Source: Lachnospiraceae bacterium (GTDB taxonomy: Bacteria > Bacillota > Clostridia > Lachnospirales > Lachnospiraceae). From it: DNA of 45,261 bases. The DNA lies in NCBI GenBank assembly GCA_017436305.1, contig JAFSDJ010000064.1, positions 1 through 45,261 of the forward strand, given 5' to 3'. Below the pieces are notes generated by a model that ran no database searches, was not told where the DNA came from, and saw only the letters and a program-made list of their open reading frames with translations. The position numbers and the translations under genes are program-made. Below, piece after piece: positions 34,473-43,089 of the stretch; position 1 is the stretch's first letter; the number at the start of each line of letters is the position of its first letter.

Positions 34473-35498
34473 TTATAATTTTGCCTTGATATGTCCTACG
34501 TTTTTTATAAGTACGGAAATACTTCCATCCTGATTAGTAATAAATTCTACTCTGCCCGGGTCCTTGTACTGTTCCATGGGAATTTTAATTTCTATACCGG
34601 AGTCTGTGGTTAAATGTTGTGTCTCATATTTTTTGGTAGTGCGCTCACTTTGAGGAGCAACTTCCTGCTTTACCATATCATATTTTTCCATTTTATCCTG
34701 AAATTCGATTTTTAATTCCGGCTTTTCTTCAAAAATTTTTTCTGCAATTTCCTCTACCATAAAGCCACCATTTTCTTCCAAGGCCTCGTTAATTATATTT
34801 TTTGCACGCATGGTTTCTTTGTAAAGGTCCGTTTCGTCATAATAGTTGTTCTGCACAGTTTCTACTGCTTTTGTTACGATGGAAAGCTTAGATTTGTGGG
34901 ATAGTTCACTGCTACACTTTAAGAACAGGTAGGTAAAATAGTTAGTTTTTTCTCCATTTACTTCATACTTTTTCTCAATGGCGCGTACAGACAAATCTTC
35001 TAAATCAATAATGGCTGCTTCTGAAAGCCTCTGGCTTTCTGCCGGTAGGATGGAACGGTGTTTGATAATCTCATTTTCATTTCCTTCTCCTTCCTCTACA
35101 GACTTTGTGCGGTGAGTGTAGGATTCTTTATAATTCATTTTTAAAATGGCTAACTGTTCCCTGTCATTGGCCTTAAACCGCACAATTACCAAATCTGCCG
35201 GCGGAATATCAATGTTTGAGTTCATAATCTGGTACAAATAATTTGCCATGTCCTGACTCATAGGAATGAAATTTTCCTCGCTGTACTGGATAAGCATCTG
35301 GTAAACTTCGGATTCTTTTTCGTAAAATTTGCATTTTTTGCAGTCATCGCTGGACATGATTTTATAAATGTGTTCTCTTAAAAAGTCTGCAAAATCCGAG
35401 CCAAACTCAATTTCCGTATCTGATAAAACAGGGAGCCCCACAAGGGAGTCCATAATATGTACAATCACTCTTTTAATTCTTATGTCTTCTTTCTGCAT
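34473..35498 (-). CDS. Nucleoid-associated protein of the NdpA/YejK family
   Basis: The 341-residue protein matches the NdpA (37-kDa nucleoid-associated) family by its opening IKRVIVHIMDSLVGLPVLSD and the later PADLVIVRFKANDREQLAIL, plus a charged helical C-terminal half. Family members bind the nucleoid, and some occur in phage or plasmid neighbourhoods. The frame has ATGs at 35504 and 35498; the latter is favoured, since AGGAGG is 9 bases upstream rather than 3. It overlaps the Mrr-like gene by about 26 bases, so translation is coupled. A short cysteine pair (CKKCKFYEK) near residue 54 could bind metal. Confidence 0.8.
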   Translation of the reverse strand: MQKEDIRIKRVIVHIMDSLVGLPVLSDTEIEFGSDFADFLREHIYKIMSSDDCKKCKFYEKESEVYQMLIQYSEENFIPMSQDMANYLYQIMNSNIDIPPADLVIVRFKANDREQLAILKMNYKESYTHRTKSVEEGEGNENEIIKHRSILPAESQRLSEAAIIDLEDLSVRAIEKKYEVNGEKTNYFTYLFLKCSSELSHKSKLSIVTKAVETVQNNYYDETDLYKETMRAKNIINEALEENGGFMVEEIAEKIFEEKPELKIEFQDKMEKYDMVKQEVAPQSERTTKKYETQHLTTDSGIEIKIPMEQYKDPGRVEFITNQDGSISVLIKNVGHIKAKL

Positions 35499-35952
35499 TA
35501 GCATCTTCCTCCTCTATCATAGCCAGTAAATATTCTCTGTCCCAGAGAAGTATTTTCAGCTTTGCAGCCGCCTCTATGGCCGGCTTTGTAAAAAACTGGT
35601 TTGTGAGCACCGCTCCTACCATTCTATCATAATAATCCCTTCCTGCGTAAGCCTCTTGTACTGCTTTTACTCCTACAGAGCCTTCGTAGCGCTTACACTG
35701 GATGGCGTAAGTAACGCCTTCTTTCTGGGCTAAAATATCAACGCCAAAGTCTCCGCTGCCGCGGGTTACTTCTACTTCGTCGAAGCCACGTGTTTCAAGA
35801 AGATGGCTGCAATAGACTTCAAATTCATGGCCTTCCATCTGGTCTAAGTCGTATGCTTCGCCTTGTTTTCTTTTAACTATAATGTAGATAAATACTGCAA
35901 TGGCTACAAATATAATTGATATAATAATTAAATTCCGATAATCCAAATTCAC
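35473..35952 (-). CDS. Membrane-anchored Mrr-type restriction endonuclease domain protein
   Basis: The 159-residue protein has one N-terminal membrane segment (about 8-26, LIIISIIFVAIAVFIYIIV) and a cytoplasmic Mrr_cat nuclease domain. The PD-(D/E)xK core is visible: Glu43 in GHEFEVYC, Asp72 in GDFGVDIL and Q85-C-K87 in YAIQCKRYE. It is complete, without the winged helix of classical Mrr. The downstream NdpA-like gene overlaps it. Such nucleases can cut modified or foreign DNA, but this membrane form has no assigned role. A defence or DNA-turnover role is inference. Confidence 0.85.
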   Translation of the reverse strand: MNLDYRNLIIISIIFVAIAVFIYIIVKRKQGEAYDLDQMEGHEFEVYCSHLLETRGFDEVEVTRGSGDFGVDILAQKEGVTYAIQCKRYEGSVGVKAVQEAYAGRDYYDRMVGAVLTNQFFTKPAIEAAAKLKILLWDREYLLAMIEEEDANAERRHKN

Positions 35953-36036
35953 GAAATGTTCCTCCTATGCTTTGTGAAAATTTTCTTTTCTTATTCACGT
36001 TGGGGAAGGGATTGACAGCACGGCTACCCGGAAGGC

Positions 36037-36066
36037 TTTACAAATGTTTCTAAAGTATATTATAAT
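36037..36066 (+). promoter_or_regulatory. Sigma-A-type promoter of the AEC transporter gene
   Basis: TTTACA and TATAAT are separated by 18 bases. The predicted start near 36073 lies downstream of the ATG at 36044, which favours the TTG at 36095 as the true start. Confidence 0.6.
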
Positions 36067-36094
36067 CTCATGTTGGAGAAAGAAGGTAATTAAT

Positions 36095-37057
36095 TTGAGT
36101 AATTTAATATTTAGCCTAAATGCTACAATTCCCATATTTTTAACGATGGTAATCGGCTACATATTACGCCAAGTCAAATTCATAGACGATTCCTTTGTTA
36201 ATACGCTAAATAAGTTCAATTATAACATAACTTTACCCGTTTTGTTGTTTTTAGACTTGTACAATGCGGATTTTTATAAGGTGTGGGATACAAGATATGT
36301 GCTTTATTGCTTTTTTGTGACACTTGCCTGTTGTCTGATAATTACAGGATTGTCCCTTGTATTCTTAAAAGATAAACAGATTCTTGGAGAATTTATTCAA
36401 GGTTCTTATCGTGGTAGTGCGGCAGTTTTAGGGTTAGCATTTATTCAGAATATTTATGGAACAGCTCAGGTGACTCCCCTTATGATTATTGGAACGGTAC
36501 CCCTTTATAATGTTTTTGCGGTGATTATTTTGTCGCTGACAAATCCAAAGGAAATGGCAGAGGGGAAACATTCCCTTGATAAAGCCCGTCTTAAAAAGAC
36601 AGCTCTTGAAATTTTAAAGACTCCTATAATTATAGGAATTGTGCTTGGGATGATGGTTTCTTTATCAAAAATTACTTTGCCGGAAATTACACTAAAAACT
36701 GCCAAAAACTTTTCCACCCTTGCCAGTCCTCTTGCTTTGATTGGGTTGGGAGCAGCTTTTGAAGGAAAGAAGGCATTAAAGAAACTGGCACCCACATTGA
36801 CTGCTTCTTTTATCAGACTAATGGTGCAGCCTGGGGTTTTTCTTCCCCTGGCTGCTTACATGGGTTTCCGGGATGAAAAAATGGTTGCCCTTTTAATTAT
36901 GTTAGGTGCACCTACTACGGCAAGCTGCTTTATTATGGCGAAAAATTTAGGGCATGAAGGAGTGCTGACCTCAAGTGTGGTAGTGACTACTACTTTCCTT
37001 AGCTCTATTACCTTGACTTTCTGGCTGTTTTTATTAAAGTCGCTTGGGTTTATTTAA
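36095..37057 (+). CDS. AEC (auxin efflux carrier) family transporter
   Basis: The 320-residue membrane protein has about ten hydrophobic segments, as in bile/auxin efflux-type carriers. Examples are ATIPIFLTMVIGYILRQVKF at the N-terminus, FFVTLACCLIITGLSLVFL in the middle, and SVVVTTTFLSSITLTFWLFL at the end. GSYRGSAAVLGLAF is a typical family segment. Bacterial members carry malate, malonate or other organic acids; the substrate is unknown. The TTG at 36095 is preceded by AGAAGG at 8 bases and fits the family N-terminus. The in-frame ATG at 36044 also has a GGAAGG but sits inside the promoter. Confidence 0.83.
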   Translation: MSNLIFSLNATIPIFLTMVIGYILRQVKFIDDSFVNTLNKFNYNITLPVLLFLDLYNADFYKVWDTRYVLYCFFVTLACCLIITGLSLVFLKDKQILGEFIQGSYRGSAAVLGLAFIQNIYGTAQVTPLMIIGTVPLYNVFAVIILSLTNPKEMAEGKHSLDKARLKKTALEILKTPIIIGIVLGMMVSLSKITLPEITLKTAKNFSTLASPLALIGLGAAFEGKKALKKLAPTLTASFIRLMVQPGVFLPLAAYMGFRDEKMVALLIMLGAPTTASCFIMAKNLGHEGVLTSSVVVTTTFLSSITLTFWLFLLKSLGFI

Positions 37058-37112
37058 TTTTGGAGAAATTTCCTATATAAATCAGGGTACAGGAAGCCCT
37101 TTCACAACTTGC

Positions 37113-37154
37113 CACATAGTCAAATTGTACAATCTATTCTTGAAAGTGACTTTA
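37113..37154 (+). repeat. Repeat family R2, copy 2
   Basis: It matches 8801-8842 at about 38 of 42 positions. Like that copy it lies between a plus-strand gene and a convergent minus-strand gene. It contains the palindrome ATTGTACAAT and the near-palindrome AAAGTGACTTT, and ends next to the EAL gene stop. Confidence 0.7.
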
Positions 37155-37155
37155 A

Positions 37156-38790
37156 TTAAAACAGCTCATCAAAATTTGATATTGGCATAGGTTTTGCATA
37201 ATAATAACCCTGTGCCATATCACAACCGCAATCCTGTAAAAATGCGGCCTGTTCCTTTGTTTCTACTCCTTCTGCAATTAAATCAAGTCCAATATCCTTT
37301 GTCATATGAATGGTGTGGGCGATAATTTTCTGACCCCTTTCTGACTCGATAAAGTCGTTTAAAAATTCCCTGTCAATTTTGATTACGTCAAAAGGTGTGT
37401 TTTTCAATGTATTTAAAGAAGATGCACCAGAGCCAAAGTCATCCATTAAGAGGGTGTAACCTTCCTTTTTCAGGGAACGGATTACACGGTCAATGTTAAT
37501 ATTCTGTACTGTCTCGGTAATCTCTAACTCTAAAAGCTCTCTTGGTATCCGATATTTTTCCAGTAAGTTTTTCAAAGTAATAATTAATTGATCCTTCAAG
37601 AGATGTACTCTGGACACATTGACAGAAATGGGCACCGGCTTCTTTCCTTCATCAATCCATCTTCTGATAGCGATACAGGCCTGCTCCCACATATACTCGT
37701 CCAGCTTAACAATAAAGCCATTTTCCTCTAACACGGGAATAAAATTAATAGGGGAAATCGTACCAAGCTCCGGATGAATCCAGCGGACGAGAGCTTCAGC
37801 ACCTATCATCTCGTTATCAGCGATGCTATATTTAGGCTGTAAATACATAACAAACTGACCTGTCTGCAATGCATTTCCCATGTTGTCCTCTACAAACTTC
37901 CGGCTGTAAAGAGTACTCTTTAAATCTTCCTTATAAAACGCAATATTTTGAAGGGCATTTCCTTTAATAGTTTTTCTGGCTAAACTAGCAGAATCCCCCA
38001 TATGTCTTATTTCAGTTGTTTTTTCTGTTACCAGATAAACTCCAAAAGCTAACCGGTAATGGATGTCCTTATAATGGTCTAAATGGGATTCCAGATAATG
38101 AATAAACTCTACCAACTGTTTTTCATCCTGATATTTGGTAACTACCATAAACAAATCTGCACTTAATCTGGCATAGAGCTGTTCTTTATTACAAAGGCTT
38201 TTTAAAGTATCTAAAATATTTGCAAGAACCTCTGTTCCAACGTCTTCTCCATAAAGCTCATTAATCATTTTGAACTTTTCCACATCAAACTGGATAAAGG
38301 CAAAATTATCATCAGGATATTTAGCAAACTGCTCCCTGACAGCTGCGGAAAAAACTTGAGGATTACGATCCATAGTAATATGCACCATTTGTTTCTTCTG
38401 CATAATTTCAATATCTGTCATAGGTTCTAAGGAGCCTGCCATTTCCACAATCTGCTTCTGTTCATTTTTTATAAAACGAGTAATAATTTTATACCACTGG
38501 AAACCTTCCTTACAGTTAAGATGGCATTGAACCTCCAGTTTATGTTCCTCTATGCCTATTTTTATGCCCTTTTCAATCTGTGACATGAAAATTTCAAAGA
38601 CATTTTTATCTTCCGGCAACACAAGGTCTTTTACCAATAATACCTGTAATGGATTTTCCGTATCTGAAACCATTCTGGAAATGTAATCTCCAAACACCTG
38701 CCAGCTGTTTTCCTTGCAATTCCAATAAAAAAACATACTTTTGGGATCGGAAAACAGAATATTCATCATTTTTTGCTGAACATCTCCCAT
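37156..38790 (-). CDS. Cyclic-di-GMP phosphodiesterase (degenerate GGDEF plus EAL)
   Basis: The 544-residue cytoplasmic protein has a PAS-like N-terminus (about 1-125) and a GGDEF-like domain (about 130-280) whose motif has decayed to LSADLF, so it cannot be a cyclase. The EAL domain (about 300-544) has all expected residues: EALVRW, ISVNVS, LEITETVQ, LMDDFGSGASSL, VIKIDREF, LIAEGVETKEQ and GYYYAKP. It should hydrolyse cyclic-di-GMP to pGpG; the decayed GGDEF may bind GTP as an activator. With the cluster at 22.5-26 kb, this makes three c-di-GMP enzymes in the window. AGAGGTG precedes the ATG. Confidence 0.9.
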   Translation of the reverse strand: MGDVQQKMMNILFSDPKSMFFYWNCKENSWQVFGDYISRMVSDTENPLQVLLVKDLVLPEDKNVFEIFMSQIEKGIKIGIEEHKLEVQCHLNCKEGFQWYKIITRFIKNEQKQIVEMAGSLEPMTDIEIMQKKQMVHITMDRNPQVFSAAVREQFAKYPDDNFAFIQFDVEKFKMINELYGEDVGTEVLANILDTLKSLCNKEQLYARLSADLFMVVTKYQDEKQLVEFIHYLESHLDHYKDIHYRLAFGVYLVTEKTTEIRHMGDSASLARKTIKGNALQNIAFYKEDLKSTLYSRKFVEDNMGNALQTGQFVMYLQPKYSIADNEMIGAEALVRWIHPELGTISPINFIPVLEENGFIVKLDEYMWEQACIAIRRWIDEGKKPVPISVNVSRVHLLKDQLIITLKNLLEKYRIPRELLELEITETVQNINIDRVIRSLKKEGYTLLMDDFGSGASSLNTLKNTPFDVIKIDREFLNDFIESERGQKIIAHTIHMTKDIGLDLIAEGVETKEQAAFLQDCGCDMAQGYYYAKPMPISNFDELF

Positions 38791-38880
38791 AACTTGTCAC
38801 CTCTTTTTCTATCCTATCTATACTTCTTAATAAATTATTCCACGTTAACAGTTTAGTAATTAAATATTATCACAAAATAC

Positions 38881-38913
38881 CAAAAAGGAACAGCCTGTTT
38901 TCAGACTGTTCCT
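38881..38913 (-). terminator. Intrinsic terminator after spmB
   Basis: AGGAACAG-c-CTG, loop TTTT, CAG-a-CTGTTCCT is followed on the minus strand by TTTTTG, 57 bases after the spmB stop. It closes the spmA-asnS-asnA-spmB run before the EAL gene. Confidence 0.85.
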
Positions 38914-38970
38914 ATATTATTTTAGACAAATCACAATATTTATGTTACAAAACCAAGAATTATCTGTCTT

Positions 38971-39495
38971 TTACATCATTTTCGCCAATATAACGCTTGC
39001 TACAGTTCCAGCCAAAGTAGACAAAAGTGCACCTGTTAAGGTGTATTTAGTCTTTGTAACCTTTGCTGCCATAAAGTATACAGACATTGTATAAAAAATT
39101 GTTTCTGTACAGCTCATCATCAAAGATGCTATAAGCCCCATTCCGGAGTCTGTTCCATACCTTTTAAAGATATCCAGCACAAGCCCTGTAGCTGCCGAGG
39201 AAGAAAACATTTTAATCAGACTAAGGGGTACCAACTCTCCCGGAAAACCTATTTGTTCCGTTAGCTGTCCGAACAGACCACCAATAAAATCCAGAAATCC
39301 GGAGGCTCGTAACACTCCTACTGCCACCATAAGTCCAATCAGAGTAGGCATAATGTTTACTACCGTCATAAGCCCATCCTTAGCACCCTTTATAAATTCC
39401 TCGTATACCTCTACTTTTGCCGTAATTCCATAGGCAACAATATAAAAAATTATTAGAGGAATCAAAATATTAGAAATATTGGCAAGAACACTCAT
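38971..39495 (-). CDS. spmB: Spore maturation protein B
   Basis: SpmB is a membrane protein with a nucleoside-recognition (Gate) domain that, with SpmA, is needed for full dehydration of the spore core. The 174-residue protein has several membrane segments and the typical ANISNILIPLIIFYIVAYG, IKMFSSSAATGLVLDIF and SLMMSCTETIFYTMSVYFMA. It normally sits directly behind spmA; here asnA and asnS lie between them. A GGAG ribosome site precedes the ATG. The terminator at 38881-38913 follows. Confidence 0.9.
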   Translation of the reverse strand: MSVLANISNILIPLIIFYIVAYGITAKVEVYEEFIKGAKDGLMTVVNIMPTLIGLMVAVGVLRASGFLDFIGGLFGQLTEQIGFPGELVPLSLIKMFSSSAATGLVLDIFKRYGTDSGMGLIASLMMSCTETIFYTMSVYFMAAKVTKTKYTLTGALLSTLAGTVASVILAKMM

Positions 39496-39606
39496 GTTTG
39501 TCTCCGTCTTTGCCTCTTTCTAAATTTTATGTGATTTGTGCAGGCTATATGACTAATAGTCACTGGCGATCAATATCATTTTTGACAGCCTCATATCTTT
39601 GGATAA

Positions 39607-40617
39607 CTATAGTAAGTTAATTCCGCCTTCTTCAGCCTGTTTGCAAATATCTTCCGGCCAGATAGAGGACTGCACCTCGCCAATGTGGGCTTTTCTTAAG
39701 AAAAACATACAAATTCTGGACTGTCCGATACCACCACCGATGGTTAGCGGAAGCTCACCATTTAATAAGGATGCCTGGAAAGGAAGCTTTGCTCTGTCTT
39801 CACAACCTGAAATTTGAAGCTGTCTCTTTAAGGATTCTTCATTAACTCTGATTCCCATAGAAGAAAGCTCTAATGCCATATCAAGCACCGGATAATACAC
39901 TACAATATCTCCATTTAAATCCCAGTCATCATAGTCCGGGGCTCTGCCGTCATGTTTTTCGCCGGAGCCTAAAGCTCCACCGATTCCCATAATAAATACG
40001 GCACCTTTTTCTTTAGCAATAATAGTTTCTCTTTCCTTTGCTGTTAAATCAGGATACTTATCTTCCAGTTCCTGTGCTGTTACAAAAGTAATTTCTTCCG
40101 GCAAAATACAGTTAATATAATTGTATTTATTAGCCATATGTTTTTCTGTAACACGAAGTGCTTCATAAACAGATTTTACTGTTTCCTGAAGGTAATCCAC
40201 ATTTCTTTCTTCTTTTCCAAGAATCTTTTCCCAGTCCCACTGGTCTACAAAAATAGAGTGAATGTTATCGGTATCTTCATCTCTTCTAATAGCATTCATA
40301 TCGGTATACAAGCCTTCCCCTTTGGAAAAACCGTATCTTTTTAATGCCATACGTTTCCACTTTGCAAGAGAGTGAACGATTTCCACTTCTTTATCCTGCT
40401 GTTCTTTAATGCCAAAGCTTACCGGTCTTTCCACACCGTTTAAGTTGTCATTTAAACCGGATTCCGGTGTGACAAATAATGGTGCAGATACACGTTTTAA
40501 ATTTAACTGGGTAGCCAGTTCTCTTTCAAAGAAGTCTTTTACTCTTTTAATGGCTACTTCAGTTTCCTTAATATCTAAGGGTGATTCATAGCCCTCTGGT
40601 ATCATGATTTTGCTCAT
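39607..40617 (-). CDS. asnA: Aspartate-ammonia ligase (asparagine synthetase A)
   Basis: AsnA makes asparagine from aspartate, ammonia and ATP. It resembles class II aminoacyl-tRNA synthetases. The 336-residue length is close to E. coli AsnA (330). Motifs include [46 protein letters not shown] and the C-terminal [17 protein letters not shown]. The ATG at 40617 is chosen for GGAGGAAATTAC just upstream; an in-frame ATG at 40662 lacks support. asnS is 65 bases upstream on the same strand, so synthesis of Asn and Asn-tRNA charging are joined in one unit. Confidence 0.95.
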   Translation of the reverse strand: MSKIMIPEGYESPLDIKETEVAIKRVKDFFERELATQLNLKRVSAPLFVTPESGLNDNLNGVERPVSFGIKEQQDKEVEIVHSLAKWKRMALKRYGFSKGEGLYTDMNAIRRDEDTDNIHSIFVDQWDWEKILGKEERNVDYLQETVKSVYEALRVTEKHMANKYNYINCILPEEITFVTAQELEDKYPDLTAKERETIIAKEKGAVFIMGIGGALGSGEKHDGRAPDYDDWDLNGDIVVYYPVLDMALELSSMGIRVNEESLKRQLQISGCEDRAKLPFQASLLNGELPLTIGGGIGQSRICMFFLRKAHIGEVQSSIWPEDICKQAEEGGINLL

Positions 40618-40682
40618 GTAATTTCCTCCAAGATATATTTTTATTAGCAGTTGCTTACTCACTTTCCGGTTATTTACAATTC

Positions 40683-42074
40683 TTACAGTTCACAGTTATT
40701 AACAGTTCTTGGGAACGGAATTACATCGCGAATGTTACTCATACCTGTTAAGTACATAACACATCTTTCAAATCCAAGTCCAAATCCTGCATGTCTTGCA
40801 GTACCGTATTTACGCAAATCTAAATAGAAATCGTAATCTTCAGGATTTAAATCAAGCTCCTTCATACGATTTAACAGCTTATCGTAGTCATCCTCTCTCT
40901 GGCTTCCTCCGATAATTTCACCAATGCCCGGTACAAGGCAGTCCATAGCTGCTACTGTTTTGTTGTCATCATTCATTTTCATGTAGAATGCTTTAATATC
41001 CTTTGGATAATCAGTAACGAAAACAGGACGTTTAAATTCTTTTTCTGTTAAGAATCTTTCATGCTCTGTTTGTAAATCACAGCCCCAGGATACTTTATAT
41101 TCAAATTCATCATTGTGTTTTTCTAAAATTTCAATGGCTTCTGTGTAAGTTACATGACCAAAATCAGAATTAACAACGCCTTCCAATCTTTCGATAAGTC
41201 CCTTGTCTACAAACTGGTTGAAAAATGCCATTTCTTCCGGAGCATTTTCCATTACATAACGGATAATGTATTTAATCATACTTTCTGCTAACATCATGTC
41301 GTCTTTTAAGTCTGCAAATGCCATTTCAGGCTCAATCATCCAGAACTCTGCCGCATGTCTAGTTGTGTTGGAATTCTCTGCTCTGAAGGTTGGTCCAAAG
41401 GTGTAAATGTTTTTAAATGCCATGGCATAGGTTTCACCATTTAACTGACCGCTAACTGTTAAGTTGGTAGGCTTGTTAAAGAAATCCTGTGAAAAATCTA
41501 CTGCTCCATCTTCTGTTTTTGGAATGTTGTTTAAATCCATTGTAGTAACCTGGAACATTTCTCCTGCACCTTCACAGTCACTTCCTGTAATCAGTGGAGT
41601 ATGCACATAAACAAATTCTCTTTCCTGGAAAAATTTGTGAATGGCATAGGCAATTAGGGAACGAACTCTGAATACTGCCTGGAATGTGTTAGTTCTTGGT
41701 CTTAAATGAGAAATTGTTCTTAAATATTCAAAGGAATGTCTCTTTTTCTGTAATGGGTAATCCGGTGCAGAAGCTCCTTCGATTTCTACACTGGTTGCCT
41801 GTATTTCAAAAGGCTGCTTTGCCTGTGGTGTTTCTGTTACAACACCTTTTACAATCAGGGCAGCACCTACGTTACATTTGCTTATCTGTTGGAAGTTCTC
41901 TAATTTATCTGAATATACTACCTGTAATGGTTCAAAGAAAGTACCATCGTTAATTACTAAAAATCCGAAGGTCTTAGAGTCCCTTATACTTCTAAGCCAT
42001 CCGCCGATTGTAACTTCTTTTCCAATGTACTCCTCCTTGTTTCTAAATAACTGTTTGATTGATACCAAATCCAT
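40683..42074 (-). CDS. asnS: Asparagine-tRNA ligase
   Basis: AsnS charges tRNA-Asn. The 463-residue class II synthetase has an N-terminal OB-fold anticodon domain ([20 protein letters not shown]) and motif 2 ([20 protein letters not shown]). Motif 3 near the end is [16 protein letters not shown]. It heads a short asnS-asnA unit. The upstream spacer (42075-42329) contains an inverted repeat and a perfect palindrome but no T-box that I can see. The ribosome site is AAGGAGA. Confidence 0.96.
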   Translation of the reverse strand: MDLVSIKQLFRNKEEYIGKEVTIGGWLRSIRDSKTFGFLVINDGTFFEPLQVVYSDKLENFQQISKCNVGAALIVKGVVTETPQAKQPFEIQATSVEIEGASAPDYPLQKKRHSFEYLRTISHLRPRTNTFQAVFRVRSLIAYAIHKFFQEREFVYVHTPLITGSDCEGAGEMFQVTTMDLNNIPKTEDGAVDFSQDFFNKPTNLTVSGQLNGETYAMAFKNIYTFGPTFRAENSNTTRHAAEFWMIEPEMAFADLKDDMMLAESMIKYIIRYVMENAPEEMAFFNQFVDKGLIERLEGVVNSDFGHVTYTEAIEILEKHNDEFEYKVSWGCDLQTEHERFLTEKEFKRPVFVTDYPKDIKAFYMKMNDDNKTVAAMDCLVPGIGEIIGGSQREDDYDKLLNRMKELDLNPEDYDFYLDLRKYGTARHAGFGLGFERCVMYLTGMSNIRDVIPFPRTVNNCEL

Positions 42075-42116
42075 AGTTAGTCTCCTTTTTCACGTTTTGT
42101 ATTGTATTTTCTTCCC

Positions 42117-42188
42117 ATTTCCCTTGGGAAATTTCACTATCCAACCAAAATGCCCTCCTTCTGTATATTTTGATAATAGGGCATTATA
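42117..42188 (-). promoter_or_regulatory. Inverted repeats around a possible asnS start region
   Basis: TATAAT lies at 42183-42188 on the minus strand. Overlapping it are AATGCCCT (42178-42185) and its inverted copy AGGGCATT (42149-42156, read on the minus strand). A perfect 16-base palindrome, ATTTCCCTTGGGAAAT (42117-42132), follows. This could be an operator or leader structure. It may instead be a weak terminator of spmA, since TTTTGG follows the arm. Confidence 0.4.
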
Positions 42189-42329
42189 CGTAGCATTCGT
42201 TCATAATCTGCTATATTTTGAAACACCGGTGATAAAAGAATATCATATTTTACATTGTATTCAAATGTAATTTCTGAAATTTTTTCTCTATCCTTACAGT
42301 ATATCCGCCTTTTCACAAAAAATCAATTA

Positions 42330-42929
42330 TTACCTATCCTTTATCTTACAATAAACAATTGCCACCAACGTACTAAACAGGGTAGCCACAATAGCCGGGG
42401 CGATAATCACTGCCGGATTTACGCTGCCGTACTGACTGCGGTAGGCTATCATATTTACGGGAATTAACTGAAGTGATGAAATATTCAGTATAAGAAATGT
42501 GCACATTTCATTGCTGGCAATCCGTTCCATATCTGAAATATAGGCGGGATTTCCCCGTTCTTTTTCCAAGTCAGCCAGCTTTTCCATTGCCTTTAATCCT
42601 GCAGGAGTACACGCCCAGCCAAGACCTAAAACATTGGCGATAATGTTGGTAGCAATGTAATCTAAGGACTCATGTCCTTTTGGGATTCTTGGAAACATAA
42701 AGTGAATAAACGGTCCCAGCCCCTTTGTAAGTTTTTTAATAAGCCCGGCGCTTTTAGCGATTTCCATAAGTCCTACCCATAAAGAAATGACTCCTGCCAT
42801 AGTAATACACAGAGTAACTGCTTCTTTGGAAGAATCAATTGCTGCCTGGGATATTTCCGCCATTTTTCCTGTAAAGGAGCCGTATAATACGCCTATGATA
42901 ATCATGAAAGCCCAGATGTAATTTAACAT
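42330..42929 (-). CDS. spmA: Spore maturation protein A
   Basis: The partner of SpmB is a 199-residue membrane protein with the nucleoside-recognition domain. Typical stretches are AFMIIIGVLYGSFTGKMAEI, NIIANVLGLGWACTPAGLKA and SNEMCTFLILNISSLQLIPV. I use the ATG at 42929 with GGAGAGG (42938-42944); the ORF to 42968 adds residues unlike the family (MVWLSCCCGEVFT). It is separated from spmB by asnS and asnA, which is unusual. It probably marks the organism as a spore former, or a descendant of one. Confidence 0.9.
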   Translation of the reverse strand: MLNYIWAFMIIIGVLYGSFTGKMAEISQAAIDSSKEAVTLCITMAGVISLWVGLMEIAKSAGLIKKLTKGLGPFIHFMFPRIPKGHESLDYIATNIIANVLGLGWACTPAGLKAMEKLADLEKERGNPAYISDMERIASNEMCTFLILNISSLQLIPVNMIAYRSQYGSVNPAVIIAPAIVATLFSTLVAIVYCKIKDR

Positions 42930-43089
42930 AGTAAAAACCTCTCCACAGCAACAACTCAGCCATACCATTCAATAAGTGCCGGAATATACATTTTGACAAA
43001 AACAAACTTATTGGCCGAACTGTTACTTTCCGTATTGTATGGTTTACTATCAATATAAGCGGTTTGTGGGTATTGTATGACTGTTTTTC

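Noticed and set aside
36001-36045. Another R1 copy before the AEC transporter
   Set aside because: GACAGCACGGCTACCCGG resembles the core only weakly, and the ends cannot be aligned.
42075-42329. T-box before asnS
   Set aside because: The conserved T-box sequence is absent, although inverted repeats occur.
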